Both the position numbers and the translations under genes were made by a program. A stretch of 21,910 nt of DNA, taken from the NCBI GenBank assembly GCA_964621445.1, contig CAZUNO010000006.1, positions 1-21,910 of the forward strand. Direction: 5' to 3'. The notes below the pieces were generated by a model. That model saw only the letters and a list, made by a program, of their open reading frames with translations. It made no database searches and was not told the DNA's origin. Shown in pieces: positions 7,998 to 14,916 of this stretch; the stretch's first letter is position 1; each line of letters begins with the position of its first letter. The stretch is from CAZUNO01 sp964621445 [NCBI: Candidatus Hadarchaeota archaeon] (GTDB lineage Archaea; CAYQAE01; CAYVLA01).

Positions 7998-9710
7998 ATG
8001 AGATCCGAAAAGGATTTGATAGGCCTTCTCAACAGGATCGATGGTAAGGGATATGGGGCCTACAAGCAACTGAAGGGAGCATATGAGATTGGTGACTTCG
8101 AGCTCTTTGTGGATTATGTCCAGGGAGATCCCTATGCTGCCCCGTCACGGTTCAGGGTAAGGATGGGCCAGAACAAGGCCGGCTTCCCTTCCGATCTTTA
8201 CCAAAAAGAGATCCGGAAAATTGCACTTGAGGACTACGTAACCAGGAGGTTTGGCCGGCAGGCCAGGTCAATCGCCAGGGGAAACCGGGGTTCAGGTAAA
8301 TCAGGACTAATACAGGTCGCGGATTACGGCCAGGCCGTGCTGCCCAGGACTTCCTGCATGGTAAACGAGGATTTCGTGGAGGTAACCTTCGCCGTTGGAT
8401 TGCCCGCCCGGGGGAGACGTCCACAATCAAGGGTCCAGGCCAAGGAAATGATCTTCGATGAAATGGTGAACATAGCCTCTAGTTCCCTTCTCTATCCAAA
8501 CCTGGAGGAGGGAAAGGTCAAGGCACATGTGGAAACTGTGGAGGACGCGGAATTCATACGCCGTGGCCTGGAGGATAAGGAGCTGGTCGCATTCGTGGCC
8601 AATGGTTCGATACTGCCCAGGGAGTCGGGAATTGGGAACATGCCAATGGAAGGGGCGGAGGCCGTGGCCTTCCGATCCCCGGATAGCATGGAGGAGGTCT
8701 TTCAAACCCCCAATGGGGGAGAGGTGGCCGGCATGGGTATTCCGGAGGGAGTTACCCTCATAGTCGGTGGCGGTTATCACGGGAAGTCGACCCTTCTGGA
8801 TTCCTTCGCCCAGGCCGTTTACAGCCACATACCGGGAGACGGGAGGGGGCTGGTGATTAGCATCCCCGATTCGGTTGTTATCCGGGCCGAGGACGGCAGA
8901 TATGTGGAGAAGGCCGACATATCCACCTTTATCTCCAATGTGCCTTCTGGCCTAGATACGTCCAATTTCTCCACCGAGGATGCCTCCGGCTCGACCTCCC
9001 AGGCGGCAAATATAGTCGAGGCCCTGGAGGCCGGAGCACGGGCCTTGCTCATCGATGAGGATACCTCAGCCACCAATTTGATGATAAGGGACGAGAGGAT
9101 GCAGGAGCTGGTGGCCGAGGAGGACGAGCCCATAACCCCTCTGATTGACAGGATCGGGACCTTATACCGGGAGAAGGGGGTTTCATCCATACTTGTAATG
9201 GGCGGCTCGGGGGATTATTTCGACGTTGCTGACACCGTCATCCAGATGAAGGACTATATTCCCAGGGATGTTACCAGCAGAGCCAAGCAGATCGCAGAGA
9301 AATACCGCGCAGTGAGGAAAAGTGAAGGGAGCCCCCATATCGGTAGAATCAAGGGCAGGAAACCGGTGCCCAAATCAATAGACCCCAGGAAAAGGTCAGG
9401 AAAGGTGAAGATCAAGGCCAGAGGGATGGATTCCATACAGTTCGGATACCAGGATATAGATCTGTCGAGGATTCACCAAATCTCCGAGAGACCTCAGGCC
9501 CGGCTAATAGGTGATATCCTATTCTACATGGCGAAGGAGATCTTCGATGGTGAAACCACGGTTAGCCAGGGCCTTGACCAGGTGGAAACCATCAAGGACC
9601 GGAAGGGAATCCACGAGTTCACGCCCTATAATTCAGGAGACCTGGCCATGCCCAGAAGATACGAAATTGCTGCCGCACTCAATAGGCTAAGAAGCCTGGC
9701 CTGCAGGTAA
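7998..9710 (+). CDS. ABC_ATPase family protein (PF09818 type)
   Basis: 570 residues from ATG 7998. It follows the family's known order: LLNRIDGKGYGAYKQLKG near the N-terminus, VQGDPYAAPSRFRVR (41-55), a glycine-rich RGNRGSGKSG (94-103), then the nucleotide-binding core with Walker A-like GGGYHGKST (257-265), an ABC-signature-like STEDASGSTSQ (325-335) and Walker B ALLIDEDTSATN (349-360). A soluble protein: no membrane helices and no transporter partner nearby. The role of this widespread family is not established; RNA-related functions have been proposed. The frame is open upstream to ATG 7932, adding 22 residues that include CHFPECEGKC. I favour 7998 because the family begins with the GLLNRIDGKGYGAY block. 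Divergent from the FAD oxidoreductase; a T-run follows the stop. Confidence 0.93.
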   Translation: MRSEKDLIGLLNRIDGKGYGAYKQLKGAYEIGDFELFVDYVQGDPYAAPSRFRVRMGQNKAGFPSDLYQKEIRKIALEDYVTRRFGRQARSIARGNRGSGKSGLIQVADYGQAVLPRTSCMVNEDFVEVTFAVGLPARGRRPQSRVQAKEMIFDEMVNIASSSLLYPNLEEGKVKAHVETVEDAEFIRRGLEDKELVAFVANGSILPRESGIGNMPMEGAEAVAFRSPDSMEEVFQTPNGGEVAGMGIPEGVTLIVGGGYHGKSTLLDSFAQAVYSHIPGDGRGLVISIPDSVVIRAEDGRYVEKADISTFISNVPSGLDTSNFSTEDASGSTSQAANIVEALEAGARALLIDEDTSATNLMIRDERMQELVAEEDEPITPLIDRIGTLYREKGVSSILVMGGSGDYFDVADTVIQMKDYIPRDVTSRAKQIAEKYRAVRKSEGSPHIGRIKGRKPVPKSIDPRKRSGKVKIKARGMDSIQFGYQDIDLSRIHQISERPQARLIGDILFYMAKEIFDGETTVSQGLDQVETIKDRKGIHEFTPYNSGDLAMPRRYEIAAALNRLRSLACR

Positions 9711-9716
9711 ATCCGT

Positions 9717-10715
9717 TTATTGAATTTTTTTTACCTGATATGAGGTGGTGAACCTTCGCGGGATAAGATAGGCGACCGATGCCGGCACGAAGCTGACTGG
9801 CAGGTAGAATAGCGGCCAGCCTCGACCCAATAGAGCGATCATCGTTATGAGCGGGATGATAAGCCACAGGAACACGATGCATGAACGCATCCTCCTCTCG
9901 TCCATCCTAAAACCAGCAATGGACAGCGTTCCGATAAAGGTCCTGGATAGGGCCAGAAAACCCATTGCAAAGAGTATTAGCCCCGTTACCATCGAGACCT
10001 CCTGGGTCAGGACTCCATCCCCGATCAGATCGCTGATATCCCCGTAGGGGCGAAATCCGCCGATTATCAGGTAGCCCGTGGAGTTGAGGAATGTCCAGAA
10101 GGATACCCAGAAAATAGATGATGATAGCTTCCAGTCCCTGATCTCCTTGAGCAACAGTGTTATCTGGAGGAGGCCGAAAACGGCGAGGCAGGCCAGAATA
10201 CCTCCGGCATGAATCCAAACCATTTCCCCGGCCTCAAAGCTTCCACTCCAGTGAATGCTGGAGAATTCATACGGCCATAGTAGTGATACGTGAACCCCGG
10301 TAATGCTACCGCCGAATAGGATGACTGGCAGTCCGTGCCCCACCTCGTGAATGAGCTCTCCAAGGTATTTCCCCACAACTGAAATTGAGGTTAGGAGCAC
10401 CATGAATGGTAATGGACTGCTGGCATCTATATCCACCAGGAGAAAGGCAATGCTGATCAGGGACAGAATCAGGGCAAAGAATGCATAGTCAAGAATGAAA
10501 TTGGAGACCGAGATCCGGGTCTCGCCGGTGATCTTGTTGCTCTCCCGCCAGTACCAGGGGTGCCCGTGGTAATCGGCCTCAGCTACGGATGCGCCAGGAG
10601 TATTTGGAATAAGCCCCGTGAGCGAGGTAGCCATGAGAGCCAGGAATAGCGAGATAAGAAGCGCCTTTCGGATATCGACATCCTCTATTTTCGTCCCCAA
10701 CAGATGGTTTTTCAT
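9717..10715 (-). CDS. Multi-pass membrane protein with HExxH, zinc metalloprotease-like
   Basis: 332 residues from ATG 10715. I see about seven or eight hydrophobic segments. The third ends in GELIHEVGHGLPVILFGG, with HEVGH at 123-127, the zinc-binding and catalytic motif of membrane-embedded M50-type peptidases. A second conserved acidic ligand segment (NxxPxxD) is not obvious, so a distant M50-like or non-peptidase relative is possible. A luminal loop before the second helix carries HGHPWYW. The frame is open much further upstream, but that stretch overlaps kptA and is Arg/Trp-rich, so it is not coding. ATG 10715 lies seven bases after the kptA stop with GGATAATGAGG just upstream; ATG 10736 would overlap kptA by 14 bases. 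Likely cotranscribed with kptA. Confidence 0.82.
   Translation of the reverse strand: MKNHLLGTKIEDVDIRKALLISLFLALMATSLTGLIPNTPGASVAEADYHGHPWYWRESNKITGETRISVSNFILDYAFFALILSLISIAFLLVDIDASSPLPFMVLLTSISVVGKYLGELIHEVGHGLPVILFGGSITGVHVSLLWPYEFSSIHWSGSFEAGEMVWIHAGGILACLAVFGLLQITLLLKEIRDWKLSSSIFWVSFWTFLNSTGYLIIGGFRPYGDISDLIGDGVLTQEVSMVTGLILFAMGFLALSRTFIGTLSIAGFRMDERRMRSCIVFLWLIIPLITMIALLGRGWPLFYLPVSFVPASVAYLIPRRFTTSYQVKKIQ
9725..9732 (+). terminator. T-run terminator of the ABC_ATPase gene
   Basis: Eight consecutive T on the plus strand, 15 bases after the stop. Archaeal transcription ends at such runs. It coincides with the last codons (Lys-Lys) of the convergent membrane protease gene, so it may be incidental. 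Confidence 0.35.
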
Positions 10716-10722
10716 TTCCTCA

Positions 10723-11268
10723 TTATCCTTTGTCATCCCAGATTGATAGGAGAGAGGGGGGGATAGCGTCGGCCACGAACACCTCCTTACTTGCCCTGTG
10801 GATCTCCACGCCCATCTCCCTGGCTCGCCCAGCATCGATCTCCAGCACCACCGGAGAATTCGTCCTGCGCTTCCCAACCTTGATCGCCTCCTCCGGGGTT
10901 TTGGAGAGGTGGACCTTTTGCCGACCTTTGGGCTTCAGTCCCTCCTCCATGATTGGACCAAGGGCATGTGGGGTGGTTCCGTGGTAGAGCTTCTGCAGAT
11001 AAGATTTGGGCAGATTGGGGCGAACATCCAGTGAGTGGCCATATATCGCCCGTATTTTTCCTCCCCGAATCTCATATCTCCCCTTTTCATCCCCATCCAC
11101 GATCTCCTGAAGATCATGTTTATCAAGTTGCGGCCAGCGTTCCCGCAGCTTTTCCAGCAATTCCTCCATTTCTACGAAACCCCGTTCATCCATTTCCATA
11201 CCTGAGGGGTGATGCCGGAGGTAGTAGGCGATCTGTTTGCTTACCTTGACCCTATTCAATCCAATCAT
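10723..11268 (-). CDS. kptA: RNA 2'-phosphotransferase (Tpt1/KptA family)
   Basis: 181 residues, full length for the family. KptA/Tpt1 transfers an internal RNA 2'-phosphate to NAD+, giving ADP-ribose 1'',2''-cyclic phosphate and nicotinamide. The N-terminal winged-helix domain has SKQIAYYLRHHPSG, with the conserved Arg-His at 18-19. The IRAIYGHS block follows (Arg 73). The C-terminal ADP-ribosyltransferase fold has LYHGTTPHALGPIMEEG, HLSKTPEEA and KRRTNSPVVLEIDA with the remaining conserved arginine. All four residues known to be essential in yeast Tpt1 appear to be present. The ATG is about 30 bases from a TATA-like element and has no obvious Shine-Dalgarno. Archaeal tRNA splicing does not leave a 2'-phosphate, so the physiological substrate is open. 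Confidence 0.95.
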   Translation of the reverse strand: MIGLNRVKVSKQIAYYLRHHPSGMEMDERGFVEMEELLEKLRERWPQLDKHDLQEIVDGDEKGRYEIRGGKIRAIYGHSLDVRPNLPKSYLQKLYHGTTPHALGPIMEEGLKPKGRQKVHLSKTPEEAIKVGKRRTNSPVVLEIDAGRAREMGVEIHRASKEVFVADAIPPSLLSIWDDKG

Positions 11269-11293
11269 CCATTAATAATTAGTGGATCCGAGG

Positions 11294-11301
11294 GGTTTAA
11301 T
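11294..11301 (-). promoter_or_regulatory. TATA-like box of kptA
   Basis: The minus strand reads GATTAAACCCC around this site, centred about 30 bases before ATG 11268. Confidence 0.35.
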
Positions 11302-11384
11302 CCTCGGTAGTTTTTTCTCTAAACACGCTTAAAATGGAATGGGATTCACATTGGACTTTTATTTCCAGGTAATTTTCGGTAACC

Positions 11385-11390
11385 GGAGGA
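11385..11390 (+). promoter_or_regulatory. Shine-Dalgarno of the DUF998 gene
   Basis: GGAGGA ends seven bases before ATG 11398. It is the clearest ribosome-binding site in the window. A TATA-like CTTTTATTT (11357-11365) upstream gives a short leader containing it. Confidence 0.7.
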
Positions 11391-11397
11391 ATTACGA

Positions 11398-11991
11398 ATG
11401 AAAAGAGTCTCTGAGAGGCTTTCTGGTCTTTGTGGAATACTCGTACCGTTAGTAGCCCTGATATTCATCGGCTATTGCATCGCAATCCACCCCTGGTTCA
11501 GTTTCCCCGACAACGCGCTCAGCGACCTGGGTGCGGTAGGTACCTCCTATAACTTCGTGTACAACCTGGGCATGATCTCGACCGGTGCAATCGGCTTGAT
11601 CTTCATCGCTGGAATCGGAGGGCTGGTAGACCGAGTGGGGATGATTGGAGCCGCTATTTTTGCCCTGGGACTGGTGAGCCTCATACTAGTTGGGGTTTTT
11701 CCCGGGGGTACCGGTCCTCACGTATCGGTTTCCATTTCATTCTTCGCATTATGTGCTTTGGGTACGTTTGTGATAGGGATAGATCAGATTGGTGATAGGT
11801 CGAATCGTGCCTGGGGAATATTCCTATTAGGAATAGTGGCGCTGGGCCTGGTTTCGGTCATGTTGTGTGGCACTATTCCCCACCTGGGGGCTGCAATTCC
11901 GGAAGCCATTGGTGCATTTGCTTTTTCGGAATTTTCGATAGCCTTCGGAGCGAGGCTGCTTGGCATGGACCGAAAGAGGTCCGCTCTCTGA
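11398..11991 (+). CDS. DUF998 family integral membrane protein
   Basis: 197 residues, typical family length. Six hydrophobic segments fill almost the whole protein. The family's recognisable loop is present after the first helix: HPWFSFPDNALSDLGAVG, followed by NFVYNLGMISTGAIGL. A later loop, FPGGTGPHVSVSISFF, also fits. The start is fixed by a strong Shine-Dalgarno seven bases upstream. DUF998 proteins are membrane proteins of undetermined function found in archaea and bacteria. The gene is divergent from kptA, and no partner is evident downstream. Confidence 0.9.
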   Translation: MKRVSERLSGLCGILVPLVALIFIGYCIAIHPWFSFPDNALSDLGAVGTSYNFVYNLGMISTGAIGLIFIAGIGGLVDRVGMIGAAIFALGLVSLILVGVFPGGTGPHVSVSISFFALCALGTFVIGIDQIGDRSNRAWGIFLLGIVALGLVSVMLCGTIPHLGAAIPEAIGAFAFSEFSIAFGARLLGMDRKRSAL

Positions 11992-12359
11992 TGTTAATTT
12001 TACCGCTTTCTTCTATTCACACCGCGTCGTGGCGAGCCAAAATATATGGCATGATGCAAAGCCGGTAATGCATGAGATCAGGATGGCGCATACCAAAGGG
12101 GATAAGAACGCGAAAACCCAATCCTTCTTTGCAATGAGCAAAATGTAATCAAGGGAAGTAAGAAGCAGGGATGACCCAATCAGCGGGAGAGGCAAAGCTA
12201 ACAATAAGTATAGACCCAGGTCTTCATTCGGGTAAGGCCCTGGTCCCGGCAGAGGTAGCTGATATCGGGGGTAGAAATAGTTCGATGAATAGCCATCTCT
12301 ATCTACTTCCCTCCCACGAGGTGGTGTATGACGAGGGATAGGAGCGGACGATCATACCC
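11992..12359. other. Gene-poor stretch without a clear gene
   Basis: These 368 bases hold two weak, overlapping, opposite open frames. The minus strand is open from 12351 to 12013 but has no ATG, GTG or TTG until 12204. The plus strand is open from an ATG at 12171 to a TAG at 12339-12341, in the same frame as the following lectin-like gene. I see no tRNA, no structured RNA and no strong promoter. It may be a decayed gene remnant. Confidence 0.5.
12013..12204 (-). CDS. Possible small two-helix membrane protein or gene remnant
   Basis: 63 residues from a TTG. Two strongly hydrophobic segments are visible: LALPLPLIGSSLLLTSLDYI and, after AKKDW, VFAFLSPLVCAILISCITGF. The open frame continues about 49 codons upstream and would read as a Tyr/Pro-rich lead-in (YFYPRYQLPLPGPGPYPNED) that looks protein-like, but no standard start codon exists there. 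There is no Shine-Dalgarno and no TATA at a useful distance. It could be a degraded membrane-protein gene or a chance frame. Confidence 0.25.
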   Translation of the reverse strand: MLALPLPLIGSSLLLTSLDYILLIAKKDWVFAFLSPLVCAILISCITGFASCHIFWLATTRCE

Positions 12360-12866
12360 GTGTCAGCCATAATCTACCCCAAGTCGACCCAGAACGTCTT
12401 CAAAGGTAATTTCTCCCTCTATATACTCCCGGATGCAGGTGGATACCTGGATTTAGAACTACCTGGAGGCAACTCCTTTGGTACCTTCGGTTATAGATCG
12501 ATGGAGATGGAAGTCAGCCCCGGGTATTCAGAGAGATTCTGTCCCAGAATTGATATAGAACTTGAAGGACGCGATAAATTCGTAAACGTCGACCTCACGG
12601 GGTTGGAGTATACCTTCCGAGAAGACAGCTGGACCCATGTCACAGTGCTCCTAGGAAAGGCAAATGCCGCTAACCGCCACCTGGACTGCATCCGCTTGAC
12701 GGGGACCATCGATGGACCCTACTACATAGATGACCTAAAATTGGTGCCATTCAATGCAATCACCATATTTGCCATGATGTTGCTAATTCCGGCTCTCAGT
12801 AAAAAAAGGCGAAGATTATCGGGTAAGATCCGTTCATTACAGAAATCAAGCGCAATGAATATATAG
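12360..12866 (+). pseudogene. Lectin-like domain with C-terminal anchor, N-terminus missing
   Basis: 168 residues from a GTG. The body is beta-rich and ends in the pattern DCIRLTGTIDGPYYIDDLKL, as in jelly-roll carbohydrate-binding domains where a final strand carries an 'IDDL' motif. Then comes a hydrophobic helix (ITIFAMMLLIPAL) and a basic tail (SKKRRRLSGKIRS), the arrangement of an anchored surface protein. No signal peptide precedes it, and no promoter or ribosome-binding site precedes the GTG. In the same frame a TAG (12339-12341) separates it from an upstream open stretch starting at ATG 12171 (MTQSAGEAKLTISIDPG...). I read this as the C-terminal remnant of a secreted protein, or one interrupted by a nonsense change. 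An intact short cytosolic protein is less likely. Confidence 0.5.
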
Positions 12867-13028
12867 TAAATAAAAGTTTCAGAGGAATATTTATAGTAAC
12901 AATGTAGAATAATAATTTTTTATAAAAAATAAATCTATTTGTCGGTCAAACTTTAGAAATGAAGGAAATGAAAAAAGCAGAAAATGGGAAATTATCGTTT
13001 CCTTGGGCTCAGTGAGGAAGTTAGTTTC
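12867..13028. other. AT-rich spacer between convergent genes
   Basis: A very A+T-rich segment with T- and A-runs (around 12909-12932, TTTTTTATAAAAAATAAA). It lies between the lectin-like remnant and the minus-strand secreted protein and probably holds transcription termination signals for both. No gene seen. Confidence 0.4.
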
Positions 13029-13505
13029 CTATTCCGACTCTTCCGGAGCATCCTCAAGTGGGGGGCCACGTCGCAACCATCCATTCGGTCTGCGTCGAAT
13101 GCCTCTGCGGAATCCACCGCATCCCTCGTCAATTTTCGACTCCCGGTATTCCTCGAGCTTGTCTCCGATTATGGCGTCAAGATCCTGGTGTTTGTTCTTG
13201 AGCTCTTCTCTGAGGTCGCTGATTTCTTGGAGTATTGGTGTGACCTGTTCGATCTCCTCGTCGGTTAGTTCGAGTTCCTCTGCCATTTTGTCCACCATTA
13301 TCTCTAGGGATGCCTCCTGGACATCCTCCTCGGACAGACCGAGCTTCTCGGCAAGTGCTTCCAGGAATCCACCGTCTCCGTTACAAACTCTCCAAGATTC
13401 ACCATTTCCACTGGTGGCAAGTACCGATAATGGCAGAATGGTCACCAATGCTATCAGCGTGGCAATACCAATCTTTCTCGATAGCTTCAGGTTTTTCACC
13501 TCCAA
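13029..13505 (-). CDS. Small secreted acidic helical protein
   Basis: 158 residues from TTG 13505; a GTG at 13499 (giving MKNLKLSRK) is equally plausible, and GGAGGTGA overlaps it. A basic N-terminus and a hydrophobic segment (IGIATLIALVTILPLSVLA) form a clear signal peptide. The mature part begins TSGNGESWRVCNG and continues with acidic amphipathic helices: LAEKLGLSEEDVQEASLEIM, then a second unit LELTDEEIEQVTPILQEI, then DLREELKNKHQDLDAI. A Cys near each end (CNG and EGCGG) could form a disulfide. The tail is Arg/Gly/Pro-rich and then acidic. It resembles extracytoplasmic helical stress proteins (Spy-like, DUF2680-like) only in style; no family is assigned. It is divergent from the chagasin-like inhibitor across a 204-base region with palindromes. 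Confidence 0.75.
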   Translation of the reverse strand: MEVKNLKLSRKIGIATLIALVTILPLSVLATSGNGESWRVCNGDGGFLEALAEKLGLSEEDVQEASLEIMVDKMAEELELTDEEIEQVTPILQEISDLREELKNKHQDLDAIIGDKLEEYRESKIDEGCGGFRRGIRRRPNGWLRRGPPLEDAPEESE

Positions 13506-13548
13506 GCATATGTAGGGTGGAACGATTCATCTGTGTTGGCAGAAACCC

Positions 13549-13569
13549 AGTGGAACCAAGCGTTCCACT
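13549..13569. repeat. Palindrome AGTGGAAC-N5-GTTCCACT
   Basis: Perfect 8-base inverted repeat with a 5-base centre. A further direct copy of the half-site GTGGAAC is at 13517-13523, 33 bases upstream. It sits between the divergent starts at 13505 and 13710, so it may be an operator for a dimeric regulator. Confidence 0.6.
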
Positions 13570-13614
13570 TGATTCTAAATCGTTACTCGGAATGTATCCA
13601 GTAAGTATCTATGC

Positions 13615-13636
13615 GGATTAGAGGCCCCTCTAACCC
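13615..13636. repeat. Palindrome centred on TTAGAGG-CC-CCTCTAA
   Basis: Perfect 7-base arms around a CC centre, extended by GG/CC beyond one mismatch. The two-base centre is too tight for an RNA hairpin and suits a DNA-binding dimer. It lies about 40 bases upstream of the TATA-like box of the chagasin-like gene. Confidence 0.6.
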
Positions 13637-13673
13637 TCACGTGCTTTGGAGAATCGTGAAATCGTTGACCCAG

Positions 13674-13684
13674 AATTATTATAC
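13674..13684 (+). promoter_or_regulatory. TATA-like box of the chagasin-like gene
   Basis: AATTATTATAC is centred about 31 bases before ATG 13710, predicting a transcript with almost no leader. Confidence 0.5.
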
Positions 13685-13709
13685 CCCTAATTGGAATCAT
13701 GTTACTTGA

Positions 13710-14105
13710 ATGATGCCTAAAAGGACAATTGCCGTGTTGGTTCTATTGGGTGCTCTATTCTCCACATCATATCTCATCTTCTTTGGGGATGGCGGGCGAG
13801 AGACCGTTCATTTGGATATGGAGGATAATGGTACCGTAATGGAGGTTGAAGGGAAAACAAGGGTAGTCATAGAACTAAAGGAGAACCCATCCACAGGATA
13901 TCAATGGCGGCTACAATCCGATCAGGATTTCGCAAAATTAGAGGCCAACGATTACATCCCTCCCGAGAACCAGGTCCCGGGAAAACCGGGCCTCAGGTCT
14001 ATGGAATTCAGGATAATGGAATCAGGAAATCTGACTCTGTGCTATGGGAGATCCTGGGAAAATCGCACGAAAGAGAAGTTTTGGGTACATTTTCGCGCCG
14101 ATTAA
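13710..14105 (+). CDS. Chagasin-like (I42) cysteine peptidase inhibitor, secreted or anchored
   Basis: 131 residues. A hydrophobic N-terminal segment (TIAVLVLLGALFSTSYLIFF) acts as a signal peptide or signal anchor. The mature domain shows the three inhibitory loops of the chagasin family (PF09394): ELKENPSTGYQWRL (NPxTGYxW), then the proline/glycine-rich loop QVPGKPGLRSMEFRI, then LCYGRSWEN matching the usual Y-R-P-W. Known members block papain-like (C1) peptidases from outside the cell or in secretory compartments. Two ATGs (13710 and 13713) are both possible; the TATA-like box fits either. Domain length is normal. No papain-like peptidase is seen in the window, so the target may be foreign or encoded elsewhere. 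Confidence 0.88.
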   Translation: MMPKRTIAVLVLLGALFSTSYLIFFGDGGRETVHLDMEDNGTVMEVEGKTRVVIELKENPSTGYQWRLQSDQDFAKLEANDYIPPENQVPGKPGLRSMEFRIMESGNLTLCYGRSWENRTKEKFWVHFRAD

Positions 14106-14143
14106 TAATGCATCCATTTTTGGCCCATTTAGAATGTTGACCA

Positions 14144-14695
14144 TCATAACTCGATTTCACTCATGGTGGTGTATACCGGCCCATCTGGTTTCAACTCGCT
14201 CCTCTTTAGCTGGATGCTGTTGACACGGAGATCCCCGAATTCCTTTTCTCCGTATTCCTGTACGAGGTCCTTGATTTCATCCTTTCCCTGCGCGCTTCTC
14301 ATCCGTGCAATGGTGGCGTGGGGCGTGAAGTCATGTCTTTCCTTTCTGAATCCCTGTTTAACCAGTTCCTTTTCCAGGGAAGTGGCTATTCCCTTGGTTT
14401 GGCCCTCATCGTCAATCCCAACCCAGATGACCTTGATATAACCAGGATTGGGGAAGACTCCGGTTCCCTTGATGGTGGCCTGGTAGGGCTCGATGTCCTT
14501 AACCGCATTCCGCATTGCCTCCTCGATGGTGGGTATCCTTTCCTCGTCAGTGTTGCCCAGAAACTTCAAGGTGACATGTATATTCTCCGGGTGAACGATC
14601 TTCAGGTCGGCATCCGTTTTTTCCAGTTCGGACTCCAGCTCCACCAAAGGCGAACGGGTACCAATATCGATAGCATTGAACAGGCGTAGCACCAT
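14144..14695 (-). CDS. thpR: RNA 2',3'-cyclic phosphodiesterase (2H family)
   Basis: 183 residues from ATG 14695, giving the family's typical N-terminus MVLRLFNAIDI. It has the two HxTx motifs that define 2H phosphoesterases, HVTL at 40-43 and HATI at 126-129, plus the connecting LKFLGN and PHAT contexts. ThpR opens 2',3'-cyclic phosphates to 2'-phosphates and can reverse a 2'-5' linkage in vitro. The frame is open to an ATG at 14728, but the extension MQYEHSFPGDI is atypical, and a TATA-like ATAAATGCAATA lies 26-38 bases before 14695. It stands alone, convergent with the inhibitor gene. It makes the same kind of RNA end chemistry as kptA 3 kb away: one can create a 2'-phosphate, the other removes one. 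Confidence 0.93.
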   Translation of the reverse strand: MVLRLFNAIDIGTRSPLVELESELEKTDADLKIVHPENIHVTLKFLGNTDEERIPTIEEAMRNAVKDIEPYQATIKGTGVFPNPGYIKVIWVGIDDEGQTKGIATSLEKELVKQGFRKERHDFTPHATIARMRSAQGKDEIKDLVQEYGEKEFGDLRVNSIQLKRSELKPDGPVYTTMSEIEL

Positions 14696-14720
14696 GATAT
14701 CACCGGGAAAACTATGTTCG

Positions 14721-14732
14721 TATTGCATTTAT
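14721..14732 (-). promoter_or_regulatory. TATA-like box of thpR
   Basis: The minus strand reads ATAAATGCAATA, centred about 32 bases before ATG 14695; this position argues against the longer start at 14728. Confidence 0.4.
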
Positions 14733-14883
14733 GTTCTAGGTTCGCACCCTCAGTACTTCCCGACCACAAGAACGAACGACATTTGCTAAACACAGTAGAA
14801 AAAAAGTGAGTAAAGGCGATTAGTTTGATACATAACGGCCAAGTGATGGCCAACTGGAACAAAAATATCGCCACATGGAAGCA

Positions 14884-14894
14884 TTTTCAAATAC
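14884..14894 (+). promoter_or_regulatory. TATA-like box of copy B
   Basis: TTTTCAAATAC is centred about 28 bases before the TTG at 14917. The match is modest, but the distance agrees with the other promoters. Confidence 0.3.
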
Positions 14895-14916
14895 GGCCGG
14901 GTAAATCATTACTGTA

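Noticed and set aside
10716-10877. N-terminal extension of the membrane HExxH protein
   Set aside because: It lies inside kptA and translates to a low-complexity Arg/Trp/Ser-rich string; good starts exist at 10715 and 10736.
13003-13515. 170-residue plus-strand frame opposite the small secreted protein
   Set aside because: It is extremely Ser-rich, the usual mirror of an acidic Glu/Asp-rich gene on the other strand, and the minus-strand reading has a clean signal peptide.
14733-14916. Possible tRNA or structured RNA between thpR and copy B (a GGTTCGCACCC string resembles a T-arm)
   Set aside because: No acceptor or anticodon stems can be folded around it; the region holds only promoter-like sequence.
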